Part shown: piece after piece, positions 21,821-30,476 of the stretch
How positions within the stretch are numbered: the first letter of the stretch is position 1
Layout: each line of letters opens with the position of its first letter
Assembly (NCBI RefSeq): GCF_009017275.1
Contig: NZ_WBZC01000028.1
Location: forward strand, 1-42,045
DNA: 42,045 bases
Direction of reading: 5' to 3'
Origin: Alkaliphilus pronyensis
GTDB lineage: Bacteria > Bacillota > Clostridia > Peptostreptococcales > Natronincolaceae
Program-made: the position numbers and the translations under genes
Notes under the pieces: generated by a model
Seen by the model: the letters and a program-made list of their open reading frames with translations, nothing else
The model's database searches: none
Told to the model about the DNA's origin: nothing

Positions 21821-23739
21821 TTAGTGGAGGTTATACTTTTTCATCCTTCTCCAAAGGGTTGTTCTTGATATACCTAAATCCTTTGCGGTAAAATTTATAC
21901 TTCCTCTGTTAGCCTCTAGGGCCTTAATAATCTGTTGCTTTTCTGTCATACCCCTAGTATTCCCCATCTCAAGCTCTTGATTATCTTCTTCTATTGAAGG
22001 GTTTGAGGTTGGGAATGAAAGACTTGTGTCAATAGCGAAAAATTTGTTTTTCACCTCACATAATTCAATATCAATTTTTTTTGAAATAACCATTAGTCTT
22101 TCAATAAAATTTTTCAACTCCCTAACATTTCCTGGCCAATGGTAAGTGGATAAATATTGCAATATATCCTCCTTTAGGTTGATGCAGGGCTTACCAAATT
22201 CCTTGCTGTAGAAATAAATAAAGTCTTTTATAAGATAGGGAATATCTTCCCTTCTATGCCTTAGAGGTGGAAGCTGTAATGTCAATACATTAATTCGGTA
22301 ATATAGGTCCTCTCTAAAATGCTTTTTAAAAATAAGGCTTTGAAGATTTTTATTTGTTGCAGCAATAATCCTTACATCAATGGGGATAACCTTATGGTCT
22401 CCAATCCTCCTGATTTGCTTTTCTTGTATAACCCTTAAAAGTCTACCCTGTGCCACGGGATTCATTTCTGATATTTCATCGAGAAAAATAGTCCCTCCAT
22501 GGGCCCATTCGAAAAGTCCTCGCTTGCCCTTTTTGTCGGCTCCAGTAAAGGAAGCCGGTGCATATCCAAACAGCTCCGATTCCAGTAGGCTTTCGGGAAA
22601 GGCTGCACAGTTTACTGCAACAAAAGGCCCTAATGCCCTAGGGCTACTATTATGAATGCTTTGAGCTATAACCTCCTTACCTGTTCCTGTTTCACCTTCT
22701 ATTAAATGGTTGAATCAACCTTGGCGTACTCCTTTGCAATTTCAATTACTTCCTTAGATTTTTGACTGTAGCTAACCATATCCTCGAAGGTATAATTGGC
22801 CGAAAAACCTGAAGAAAGAGCATCTCTTCTAATTTTTTCCTCCATCTGCTGTATTCTATTGATGTCATGAAGCATTACAACACCATCAGTAACTTCATTA
22901 TTTACTTTAATAGGTATTTTAGAAACCATCATCTTCTTATCATTTATGCTTTTGACTACTTCAACCTCTCCAACTCCACTATCTAAAACCTCCATAAGCT
23001 CGAATTGAGGAAAAGCATCATCGATGTGCTTACCAACAATATCCTCGCCTTTTGCTTTTAAAAGCTTTTCTGCCGACGAATTAAAGGTATTTATTAAACC
23101 ATTTTTATCAAAGGAAAAGATTCCGTCTCGTGAATTTTCAACTATCCCTTTAAATCTTGCTCCCCTCTTTTTTTCCTCCTTAGTGGCCTTGGCCACTTTT
23201 ATTCCTTCCTTTATTGCTTTTATAATTGAGGACTTGCCGGTTTTAAAAACTATTGTTTTAAAGCCATATTTAGGACCATAACGGGCAATAATACCACCGC
23301 CAATAATCACTCTATTGGAGCTGGACTTCTTTAGGTCAATAATTTTTTCTTCTACTTCCTTTTCATTGTCAACCTCAATAATGTTAATGCTTCTTTCGGT
23401 AATATCAGTAAAATCTCTGCAAACACTTAGCATATTTTGAAAGGCTATAATGGTAATTTTACTGTCACATTCTTCAGCATCCTTCAATGAATCATAAATA
23501 TCCCTTACGGTTAAAGGAATGGATATAGAAGGTATCTGAATTCCTGCACTTTTAAATAAGAGCTTTGTACCACTCCTAGCAATAAGCACGTCAAAGTCAA
23601 GGGATTCATATTTCTTTGCTAAATCAAGTCCTATTTTCATAGACCCTTCTTCAACAACAATATGCTCTTGAAACTCTTCAGCAGCTAACTTAGTTGTCTC
23701 AACTAAATCCTTTGGTACAATTACAGCTATTTTTATCAT
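21821..23739 (-). pseudogene. PrpR-type sigma-54-dependent activator, frameshifted
   Basis: The N-terminal part (23739 to a stop at about 22702, 345 residues) has a PrpR_N sensor domain (IAVIVPKDLVETTKLAAEEF) and a PAS domain (FKGIVENSRDGIFSFDKNG). The rest is in another frame: Walker A GETGTGKE, a GAFTGA-loop variant ASFTGA, Walker B GTIFLDEI, and a Fis-type HTH ([20 protein letters not shown]). Reading ACC ATT TAA, one T is missing at 22704-22706; adding it restores STILIEGETG and a ~640-residue protein. The start at 23739 follows GAGGGGG. It should activate the two -24/-12 promoters nearby. The break could be real inactivation, phase variation or a sequencing error. Confidence 0.9.
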
Positions 23740-24082
23740 TGGTATCCCCCTCATACATTAAAGCTTAAAATAGTAGGTCAGACCTTAAATATTATGAGTT
23801 GCCGCGGATTAGGAAGCATGTAGCATTCTTTAAAATATTTTACCCCTTTATTATAAGCTAAAATACAGTTTACTTAAAATCAAAGTCATATATAAAGTAA
23901 TATATCTCCTGTGGCTAAAGCTGTTTCTTTATAATGAATATACAAGATAATTATCTTACAAATTACAATAAAAATCTACTAGAAGCATCAATAAAGTTAA
24001 AAAAGCATTAGACCCGATAAGCTGTGGGCTAATGCTATATTACGAAGAATGTAATTGTTAAACCTGTCATTGAAGGGGACTG
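23740..24082. other. Intergenic region between regulator and hydratase genes
   Basis: Apart from the hydratase terminator at 23999-24036, this AT-rich stretch shows no ORF, -24/-12 element or GAAAC-N6-GTTYC box that I can support. The regulator's own promoter must lie here. Confidence 0.5.
23999..24036 (-). terminator. Terminator of the permease-hydratase operon
   Basis: On the minus strand AGCATTAGCCC pairs with GGG(T)CTAATGCT, followed by TTTTTTAA. It separates the operon from the regulator gene. Confidence 0.88.
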
Positions 24083-25267
24083 TTAGCATATTTCTCCTTT
24101 TATTGCAGCCTTAGCTACACTCAGAGGTGATGCAAGGTAAATCTCTGCCTCCTTAGCACCTATTCTTCCAGGAGAATTACGAACAGTGGTTGTGATAGCA
24201 ACATCATCACAGGACAATACACCAAAGTGCTTACCTGGGCAGGGGCCACAACCTGGTGGCATAATAACAGCACCGCTGCTTCTCAAAATTGAGGTTAAGC
24301 CAAGCTGATCCATTTTATTAGCAATTTTAATAGAAGCAGGAGTAACAATAAGTGTTACATCATGGTGGACATGGTTATTCCTCAAAACATCTGCCACTGT
24401 AACAATATCCTCTATACGTCCAGAAGAGCATCCCCCTATAATGGCAACAGTAATTTTTTTTCCCAATAAAGCTTTAATAGGATAAACAGAAGTAGGCTTC
24501 GGTGGAACAGCTATCATTGGTTCTATCGTGCTTATATCTATATCTATCACTGTTCCTTCAAAATCTGAATCCTTAGGTGCCATGAAGGCAGTTGCTACAC
24601 CTGCTTCAGGAAGCAGGTTGCATATGGTCATTCTGCTGTCTATGCTAATTTTCTCAATAAATGGCCCCCTTAAAGCAACCCCTTTACCTTTAATAGCCTC
24701 CCCATAGGCTCCTAATATATAAAGAGCCACATCCCTAGCCATTGTCTCTGGCCTTAAGCTTCCATCTAAATGGAGGGTAATAACCTCTGGAACCTTTAAC
24801 TGATAGCTGCTGGTTTCTAAAACTGGAACAAGCTCTTCACCAGATACCGAAAAGCCAATTCCGCCGAAAGCCCCAGAAGTAGCCACATGACCGTCGGCCC
24901 CTACAATAATCATTCCTGGTTGTATATCAATAGTTTCAGCAGCTACCTGATGTAAAACTCCCTCTCCTTTATTATATAGCTTTATATTTCTTTCTTTACA
25001 GACCTCTGCCATCCCCTTTTGCTGAGCACGATCCTGTATAGTGGGAGGGGGGAAGGCATGATCTACTGTAATTAATACCTTATTGGCCTCCCCCACTCTA
25101 GCTTGGTCTTGTTTTAATGCTGCATAAATCTTAGGCCAGGTTCCATCGTGGGCCATAATCAAATGGGCCTTTATGCTAATACTTTGTCCTGTAGCCACTT
25201 CGGGTAAAGAAGCAGCCTTGGCCAGGGAATCCATAAAATGTTTCAAATCTACCCAATCCTTTCCCAT
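24083..25267 (-). CDS. Aconitase-superfamily hydratase, large subunit (LeuC-like, divergent)
   Basis: 394 residues with the LeuC/homoaconitase plan: AHDGTWP, TVDHAFPPPT, a HQVAAE segment, then the three 4Fe-4S ligands in GGCSSGR and CGPCPG, and a C-terminal TTTVRNSPGRIG. Residues that are near-invariant in LeuC differ: GADSHT reads GADGHV and GSCTNGR reads GGCSSGR, so the substrate is probably not isopropylmalate. The small (swivelling) subunit normally needed is not encoded in this window. It follows the permease gene by 17 bp in one operon; its ribosome site is weak, which suggests translational coupling. Likely role: hydration/dehydration of a di- or tricarboxylate imported by that permease. 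Confidence 0.85.
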   Translation of the reverse strand: MGKDWVDLKHFMDSLAKAASLPEVATGQSISIKAHLIMAHDGTWPKIYAALKQDQARVGEANKVLITVDHAFPPPTIQDRAQQKGMAEVCKERNIKLYNKGEGVLHQVAAETIDIQPGMIIVGADGHVATSGAFGGIGFSVSGEELVPVLETSSYQLKVPEVITLHLDGSLRPETMARDVALYILGAYGEAIKGKGVALRGPFIEKISIDSRMTICNLLPEAGVATAFMAPKDSDFEGTVIDIDISTIEPMIAVPPKPTSVYPIKALLGKKITVAIIGGCSSGRIEDIVTVADVLRNNHVHHDVTLIVTPASIKIANKMDQLGLTSILRSSGAVIMPPGCGPCPGKHFGVLSCDDVAITTTVRNSPGRIGAKEAEIYLASPLSVAKAAIKGEIC

Positions 25268-25284
25268 TATTTAATGGTGATTTG

Positions 25285-26571
25285 TTACCGTATTCCTATA
25301 AGGGTGAACAATATCCAGCAAATAAGTGCTCCAACCACTGACATTGATAAGCCCCATATCATCATTCCCTTATATATTGGTCTTCTGTCGATATGATCAG
25401 GAGCCCCTGAAATGAAGACTGCACCTGTGGTGGAAAGGGGACTCATGTCTGTTAAGTGACCTGCAACTACAATTGTAGAAATTAAAGCAGGTAATGCTTC
25501 GGGAGGAGCTCCAATTTGGTTTAAAACTAGTGGTGCCAATGGTAGAAAGGCTGGCATAATAATACCTGAGGTACTGGCATATGCAGAAACAAGAGCAGCG
25601 AAGAATCCTACTACTAGAGTAACTGTGAATGGAGTTGACAAGTTTGACATAATTTGTGCAAATAAATCCATACCACCTATGTTAGACATAAGCTTAACTA
25701 ACACTGTTACTCCTGTTACCAGCATAATAGCACTCCAAGGAATAGCTTTAAAGGTTTCCTTCTCGTTACCTGCCTTCATTAGTATAAGGATAGAACCGAT
25801 TAGGAAGGATGTAAAACCAATGTCAAGCTTAAATAAAAGAACAGTAGTAATCAAAATTGCAATTCCACAAATGGTGGCAAGCTGTTGATAATTAAAGGGC
25901 TCAACCTTAGTGTTTGCTAAAGCCCTTACTTTTTCATTATCCTTCACCTTCCAAAGCTTTAGTCCTCCAAATAACACATAAGCAACTGCAGCTACAATAA
26001 CGTGAACAACCAGCATATCCATCCAAAGACTCATTTCCATTCCTGTTATTCCCATCTCGGCTAAAACACTGTTACCTACAATACCGTTTTGGGCCAGTGG
26101 AGACATAGCACCTGCCTGAGCACCATTACCAACAACAAGTGCCATTAAAAGAGGAGAAATTCCAACATCAACAGCTAAAACCATAACAGGAGCTGCTAGT
26201 AAAGCAGAAATGGATACCTGTCCTGGACCGAGGGATGCAAGGACAAATGCCAAGAAAAATAAGACAATAGGAAGCAGTGCTACTTTACCTTTAACCATTT
26301 TAACGGAGTACATTGTTATTTTATTAAGGGTTCCGTTAGTTTGGGCAATACCGAATAAAAAGGTAACTCCAGCCAGCATTAAAAAAAGCTTGGTGGGATA
26401 ACCTGCTATTAAGTCCTTAACACTTATACCCCCTATAAAATTGCCTATTACCAATGCTAAACCAAGGGAAAGTGTTCCGAGGTTAACGTTTTTCCAAATA
26501 CTAATTACAATTGCTAATGCCAGTACAATTAGAGAAAGTACATCTAAATTATTAGATAAAAACTCCATCAT
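25285..26571 (-). CDS. MatC-like dicarboxylate permease
   Basis: 428 residues with about 11-12 hydrophobic segments spread over the whole length, typical of the ion-transporter superfamily. The N-terminal third (NVNLGTLSLGLALVIGNFIG, LFLMLAGVTFLFGIAQTNGT) matches the MatC N-terminal domain of dicarboxylate carriers; the signature PGQVSISALLAAPVM and the second-half loop ASTSGIIMPAFLPLAPLV are re-entrant-loop-like. It should import a dicarboxylate (malonate, malate or similar). It is the first gene of the operon with the aconitase-like hydratase, preceded by a -24/-12 promoter and activator boxes. The start is 26571 after AAAGGGGG; a second ATG follows at once. Confidence 0.85.
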   Translation of the reverse strand: MMEFLSNNLDVLSLIVLALAIVISIWKNVNLGTLSLGLALVIGNFIGGISVKDLIAGYPTKLFLMLAGVTFLFGIAQTNGTLNKITMYSVKMVKGKVALLPIVLFFLAFVLASLGPGQVSISALLAAPVMVLAVDVGISPLLMALVVGNGAQAGAMSPLAQNGIVGNSVLAEMGITGMEMSLWMDMLVVHVIVAAVAYVLFGGLKLWKVKDNEKVRALANTKVEPFNYQQLATICGIAILITTVLLFKLDIGFTSFLIGSILILMKAGNEKETFKAIPWSAIMLVTGVTVLVKLMSNIGGMDLFAQIMSNLSTPFTVTLVVGFFAALVSAYASTSGIIMPAFLPLAPLVLNQIGAPPEALPALISTIVVAGHLTDMSPLSTTGAVFISGAPDHIDRRPIYKGMMIWGLSMSVVGALICWILFTLIGIR

Positions 26572-26736
26572 TTAATCCCCCTTTAGATTTTGTGTAATTC
26601 TAATTTTAAACATAAAAGCAGGTAATCCTGTTAGGATTCTTCTATACAATCAACTCCCTTCGAACCTCTTTAAATTAATTCCCATAAAATAGTACTAATT
26701 CCCCTTGATAGTTTTTTTTTTAACAATCCTATACTA

Positions 26737-26753
26737 ATGCAAAACCTGTGCCA
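26737..26753 (-). promoter_or_regulatory. Sigma-54 (-24/-12) promoter of the permease operon
   Basis: Minus strand TGGCACAGGTTTTGCAT matches TGGCAC-N5-TTGC exactly, with correct GG-GC spacing. It lies about 165 bp before the permease start. Confidence 0.88.
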
Positions 26754-26804
26754 AAAGGATTAATCTCTAGCTTCGTTGAAAACTCGTTATGGTACTCTCC
26801 TAGT

Positions 26805-26853
26805 GAAACCTATTAGTTTCTAATTGGTTCAACTAATGAAACCAAAATGTTCC
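26805..26853. promoter_or_regulatory. Upstream activator boxes, permease operon
   Basis: GAAAC-CTATTA-GTTTC (26805-26820) and GAAAC-CAAAAT-GTTCC (26838-26853), 33 bp apart, centred about 61 and 94 bp upstream of the -24 element. They are the same pair of motif variants as in front of the dehydrogenase gene, with a spacing 10 bp longer, about one helical turn. Confidence 0.78.
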
Positions 26854-27020
26854 ATTAGTAATAAGGTTAAGTCTTAGGCTGGGTATTAAATATATAGATC
26901 TTAAAATCCTAAGCCCTCAATAAGAGCTAAAAACAAAGAACTAAAATATATAAAATTTATTAATAGTTCGATATATAGCAAATAAATATATAAAAATACA
27001 TAATAATATTCGAAAAAATG

Positions 27021-27049
27021 TTGACCTTTAAAATACCTTCTGTTATTAT
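27021..27049 (+). promoter_or_regulatory. Promoter of the purine operon leader
   Basis: TTGACC (27021-27026), 17-bp spacer, TATTAT (27044-27049). It points at the tandem riboswitch; the aptamer starts ~30 bp after the -10. Positions 26854-27020 are AT-rich with nothing else recognised. Confidence 0.75.
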
Positions 27050-27079
27050 TATGTTGTAGCTACTCAAATATGAATAATA

Positions 27080-27150
27080 TACTCGTATAATGTCGATAAT
27101 ATGGTTCGACAGTCTCTACAGGATAGCCGTAAACTATTCTACTATGGGTG
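27080..27150 (+). promoter_or_regulatory. Guanine riboswitch aptamer (first of tandem)
   Basis: P1 pairs ACTCGTA (27081-27087) with TATGGGT (27143-27149). P2 is GTCGA/TCGAC around TAATATGGT; P3 is AGGATAG/CTATTCT around CCGTAAA. GTCTCTAC is conserved. C27142 at the specificity position indicates guanine/hypoxanthine. It has no terminator of its own before the next aptamer. Confidence 0.93.
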
Positions 27151-27156
27151 AAAGAG

Positions 27157-27240
27157 TACCTAGGGTTCCGTCTTTTCAAAGAGCTGGTCCGAGCGGTACT
27201 GGCATATACTTATGCTACACCGAGGGGTTAAAAACCCGGA
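27157..27240 (+). promoter_or_regulatory. ykkC-class (PRPP-type) riboswitch aptamer, second of tandem
   Basis: Conserved ykkC words in order: CTAGGGTTCCG, CTGGTCCGAGCGG, TACACCGAGGGGTT and AAAAACCCGG. The ykkC fold has guanidine, ppGpp and PRPP subclasses. Position directly after a guanine aptamer and ahead of purine genes is the known setting of the PRPP subclass (type 2b). Its 3' strand ACCCGG is also the left arm of the terminator, so PRPP binding should block termination and turn the operon on. Confidence 0.85.
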
Positions 27241-27291
27241 CGGATAGGTTTCACTTAAGAAAAGCCTATCCATCCGGGTTATTTTTATTTA
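27233..27291 (+). terminator. Expression-platform terminator of the tandem riboswitch
   Basis: AACCCGGACGGATAGG (27233-27248) pairs with CCTATCCATCCGGGTT (27265-27280) and is followed by ATTTTTATTT. The left arm competes with the ykkC-type aptamer's closing helix. Confidence 0.92.
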
Positions 27292-27336
27292 AGTGGTTAT
27301 AATTAGACTAATAGAGAAAGCTAAAGGAGGAGCATT

Positions 27337-28680
27337 ATGAGTAAGGAAAACACATCATACTTAGATTCAATATTTAAACTGAAGGAAAACAACACAAATG
27401 TTAAAACAGAAATAATAGCTGGAGTTACAACCTTTATTACTATGGCCTATATATTATTTGTTAATCCAGATATTCTTTCAGTGGCTGGTATGGATTTTAA
27501 TGCAGTATTTATGGCTACCTGTATATCTGCTGCAATTGGTACCCTGATTATGGGGTTATATGCAAATCTACCCTTTGCACAGGCACCAGGAATGGGGTTA
27601 AATGCATTTTTTACCTTTGGAGTTGTTTTAACTCTTGGCTATACATGGCAGCAGGCATTGGCGGCTATATTTATTTCTGGAATACTATTTATTATATTAA
27701 CAATTACTGGTGCTAGAGAGGCTATTGTAGAGGCAATACCAAATTCCCTTAAGCATGCTATTGGTGGTGGTATTGGTTTATTTATAGCATTGATAGGCTT
27801 TAAAAATGCAGGCATTGTAGTAACTGATGAAGCCACATTGGTGGCCTTTGGCAGCTTTTCTGACACAGCAGTATTATTATCGGTTATTGGTCTAGTCATA
27901 ACTGGGATTTTAATGGCAAGAAAATTAAAGGGAGCCATTTTAATAGGTATAGTTTTAACAACGGTAATTGGAATACCAATGGGTGTCACCAGTACACAGT
28001 TAATGGAGTTTTCCTTCGACATTTCTCCAACATTATTTCAAATGGACTTTGCTGGCTTACTAGATATTGGCGAAGCAGGAATTGTGGGAGCATTGACAAG
28101 TGTTTTAACTGTGGTTATTTCCTTTAGCTTAGTTGATATGTTTGATACAATAGGTACACTAATTGGAACGGGTGCAAAAGCGGGAATGCTTGATGAAAAA
28201 GGAAAGCTTCCCAACATGAATAAAGCCCTATTGGCAGATGCCGTTGCAACATCGGCAGGTGCTATGCTGGGAACATCTACTGTTACAACCTATGTAGAAT
28301 CGGCAGCAGGAGTGGCTGAAGGGGGAAAAACAGGGTTAACAGCAACAACAACAGGTATACTGTTTATTCTTGCAATTTTCTTAGCTCCTTTTGCTTTAAT
28401 GGTACCAGCACAAGCAACAGCACCGGCCTTGATTGTTGTAGGGGTATTAATGATGGGGGCTGTTAAAGAAATAGATTTCGAAGATTTCTCTGAAGCTCTA
28501 CCGGCCTTTTTGACAATTGCAGTAATGCCATTTTCCTTTAGTATTGCAAATGGTATTGCCGCCGGTATTATATTCTACTGCATAACAAAACTGTTTACTG
28601 GAAAAATAAAGGAAATACATCCGACAATGATATTGCTTGCAGTATTATTCATACTAAGATTTACTATATTACCCCACTAG
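27337..28680 (+). CDS. pbuG: AzgA/PbuG-type guanine-hypoxanthine permease
   Basis: 447 residues with 12-14 membrane segments, a purine permease of the AzgA branch of the NCS2 superfamily. Signatures are EIIAGVTTFITMAYILFVNP at the N-terminus, APGMGLNAFFTF, and SFSLVDMFDTIGTLIGTGAK plus TVTTYVESAAGVAEGGKTGL in the second half. It imports purine bases by proton symport. The start follows AAAGGAGGAG. It is the first gene after the tandem riboswitch, so uptake and synthesis respond together to guanine and PRPP. A weak hairpin separates it from purK. The symbol is a best match; pbuO is a paralogue. Confidence 0.92.
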   Translation: MSKENTSYLDSIFKLKENNTNVKTEIIAGVTTFITMAYILFVNPDILSVAGMDFNAVFMATCISAAIGTLIMGLYANLPFAQAPGMGLNAFFTFGVVLTLGYTWQQALAAIFISGILFIILTITGAREAIVEAIPNSLKHAIGGGIGLFIALIGFKNAGIVVTDEATLVAFGSFSDTAVLLSVIGLVITGILMARKLKGAILIGIVLTTVIGIPMGVTSTQLMEFSFDISPTLFQMDFAGLLDIGEAGIVGALTSVLTVVISFSLVDMFDTIGTLIGTGAKAGMLDEKGKLPNMNKALLADAVATSAGAMLGTSTVTTYVESAAGVAEGGKTGLTATTTGILFILAIFLAPFALMVPAQATAPALIVVGVLMMGAVKEIDFEDFSEALPAFLTIAVMPFSFSIANGIAAGIIFYCITKLFTGKIKEIHPTMILLAVLFILRFTILPH

Positions 28681-28689
28681 GGTATCTGT

Positions 28690-28719
28690 TAGGCAGCTGA
28701 GGTTAAGCTGCCTTTACTT
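28690..28719 (+). terminator. Weak hairpin/attenuator between pbuG and purK
   Basis: AGGCAGCT (28691-28698) and AGCTGCCT (28706-28713) form an 8-bp stem followed by TTACTT. The T-tract is poor, so partial termination that lowers pur expression relative to the permease is more likely than a full stop. Confidence 0.5.
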
Positions 28720-28752
28720 AACAAATATATTATTTAATTAGGGGTGAAACTA

Positions 28753-29928
28753 TTGCATACACTTAATAACACTAAAATTGGGATTATTGGTGGAGGTCAA
28801 TTAGGAAAAATGATGGCAATAGAAGGTAAAAAGCTAGGACTTAGGTTTATTATACTTGATCCACAGCCAGATTGTCCTGCCTCCTCAGTTGTAGATGAGC
28901 AAATTGTAGGTGACTTCTTTGATGATGAAAAAATAAAGGCATTAGCAGATAAAACAGATATAATAACCTATGAATTTGAACATATTTATGCTGATCTACT
29001 AATCCATCTAATAGAGGAGGGTTATAGGGTTTATCCTTCTCCTGAGGCATTGAAAATAATACAGGATAAGTATCATCAAAAGGAGTTTTTAACTAAAAAG
29101 GGAATAGAGGCTCCTGAGTTTAGAGAAATAAAAGGAATTGAAGATATATATAGGGCTATTGATGATATGGGACTACCCCTACTACTAAAAAGCAGGAGGG
29201 GGGGCTATGACGGTAAGGGAAATTATTTGATTAAAACAGAGGATGAGGTACAAACAGCCTATGAAATGCTGGGTGGAGATGAAAAACTATTGATGGTTGA
29301 GGCATTTGTAGATTTTAGAATGGAGATTTCAGCCATAGTGGCTAGAGGTGCTGGTGGGGAACAAAAAATATATCCCTTATCAGAGAATATCCACGAAAAT
29401 AACATTCTTAAAACTACAATAGCTCCTGCTAGAGTTTCTGATGAAATAGCCCAAAAGGCAAAGTCAGTAGCAGAAGAGGTAGTGGAGGTATTGGACGGTG
29501 TAGGTGTATTTTGCATAGAGATGTTTGTAGATAAAAATGAAAAGGTCTTAATAAATGAAATAGCTCCGAGGGTACATAACTCAGGACACTATACCTTTGA
29601 AGGCTGCTATACCTCTCAATTTGAACAGCATTTAAGGGCGATATTAGGTTTACCTTTAGGTTCTACAGAGCTTATTAAGCCCAGTGTTATGATTAACCTG
29701 CTGGGTGAAGACAATTATACAGGTAATGCTAAAATAATTGGAGCAGAGAAGCTATTGGAAATACCTGCAGCATATCTTCATTTTTATGGAAAGAATATCT
29801 CTAAGCCCCAAAGAAAAATGGGTCATATAACCGTACTGGATTCAGATATAGAAAAGGCAATGGAAAAAGCAGAAAAGGCAAGAGGTCTAGTGAGAGTAAT
29901 AGGTGAGGAGGCTATAATAAATGATTAA
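28753..29928 (+). CDS. purK: N5-carboxyaminoimidazole ribonucleotide synthetase
   Basis: 391 residues from TTG 28753, 7 bases after AGGGGTG; the GTG at 28744 lies within that site. The N-terminal dinucleotide-like fold ([13 protein letters not shown]) is followed by an ATP-grasp domain ([30 protein letters not shown]), the PurK pattern. It carboxylates AIR with ATP and bicarbonate to N5-CAIR, which PurE then rearranges. It overlaps purE by 8 bp, so they are translationally coupled. The order purK-purE is the reverse of the B. subtilis operon. Confidence 0.96.
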   Translation: MHTLNNTKIGIIGGGQLGKMMAIEGKKLGLRFIILDPQPDCPASSVVDEQIVGDFFDDEKIKALADKTDIITYEFEHIYADLLIHLIEEGYRVYPSPEALKIIQDKYHQKEFLTKKGIEAPEFREIKGIEDIYRAIDDMGLPLLLKSRRGGYDGKGNYLIKTEDEVQTAYEMLGGDEKLLMVEAFVDFRMEISAIVARGAGGEQKIYPLSENIHENNILKTTIAPARVSDEIAQKAKSVAEEVVEVLDGVGVFCIEMFVDKNEKVLINEIAPRVHNSGHYTFEGCYTSQFEQHLRAILGLPLGSTELIKPSVMINLLGEDNYTGNAKIIGAEKLLEIPAAYLHFYGKNISKPQRKMGHITVLDSDIEKAMEKAEKARGLVRVIGEEAIIND

Positions 29929-30445
29929 CCCTAAAGTTGGAATTATAATGGGTAGTGATTCGGATTTACCAATAATGGGGGCTGCAGCGGAGATATTACA
30001 AAAGCTAGAGATACCCTTTGAAACCACTATAGTATCTGCTCACAGAACACCTGATAGATTATATGACTATAGCAATAAAGCAATAGACAGAGGAATAGAA
30101 GTTATTATTGCAGGAGCTGGGGGGGCTGCCCATTTACCAGGAATGGTGGCATCAATAACCACCCTACCTGTAATAGGGGTTCCCATAAAAACCAAAAGCT
30201 TAGGTGGAGTAGACTCCCTATATTCAATAGTACAGATGCCTCCTGGAGTTCCAGTGGCAGCTGTGGCCATAAATGGTGGTAAAAATGCAGGTATTTTAGC
30301 TGCACAGATTCTTTCAATAAAGTACCCAGAAATCAGTAAAAGACTACGGACCTACAAAGACAATTTAAAGGATATGGTACTGGAAAAGGCAGCTAAGCTT
30401 GAAGCTATAGGACACCAAAAATATCTATTGGAAATGGAAGAATAA
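29921..30445 (+). CDS. purE: N5-CAIR mutase
   Basis: 174 residues, class I Pur[14 protein letters not shown] at the N-terminus, [12 protein letters not shown] with the conserved His and Arg, and [11 protein letters not shown] form the CAIR-binding site. It converts N5-CAIR from PurK to CAIR; the presence of purK supports the class I assignment. Its ATG overlaps the purK stop. The C-terminal ~15 residues are a charged extension. purC follows 31 bp later. Confidence 0.97.
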   Translation: MINPKVGIIMGSDSDLPIMGAAAEILQKLEIPFETTIVSAHRTPDRLYDYSNKAIDRGIEVIIAGAGGAAHLPGMVASITTLPVIGVPIKTKSLGGVDSLYSIVQMPPGVPVAAVAINGGKNAGILAAQILSIKYPEISKRLRTYKDNLKDMVLEKAAKLEAIGHQKYLLEMEE

Positions 30446-30476
30446 TTGATTATATCAATTACTGGGAGGGAACAAT

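Noticed and set aside
27157-27240. Guanidine-I or ppGpp riboswitch
   Set aside because: The conserved ykkC core fits all subclasses by eye, but pairing with a guanine aptamer in front of purine genes is the setting of PRPP sensors; guanidine exporters or amino-acid genes are absent. Not fully excluded.
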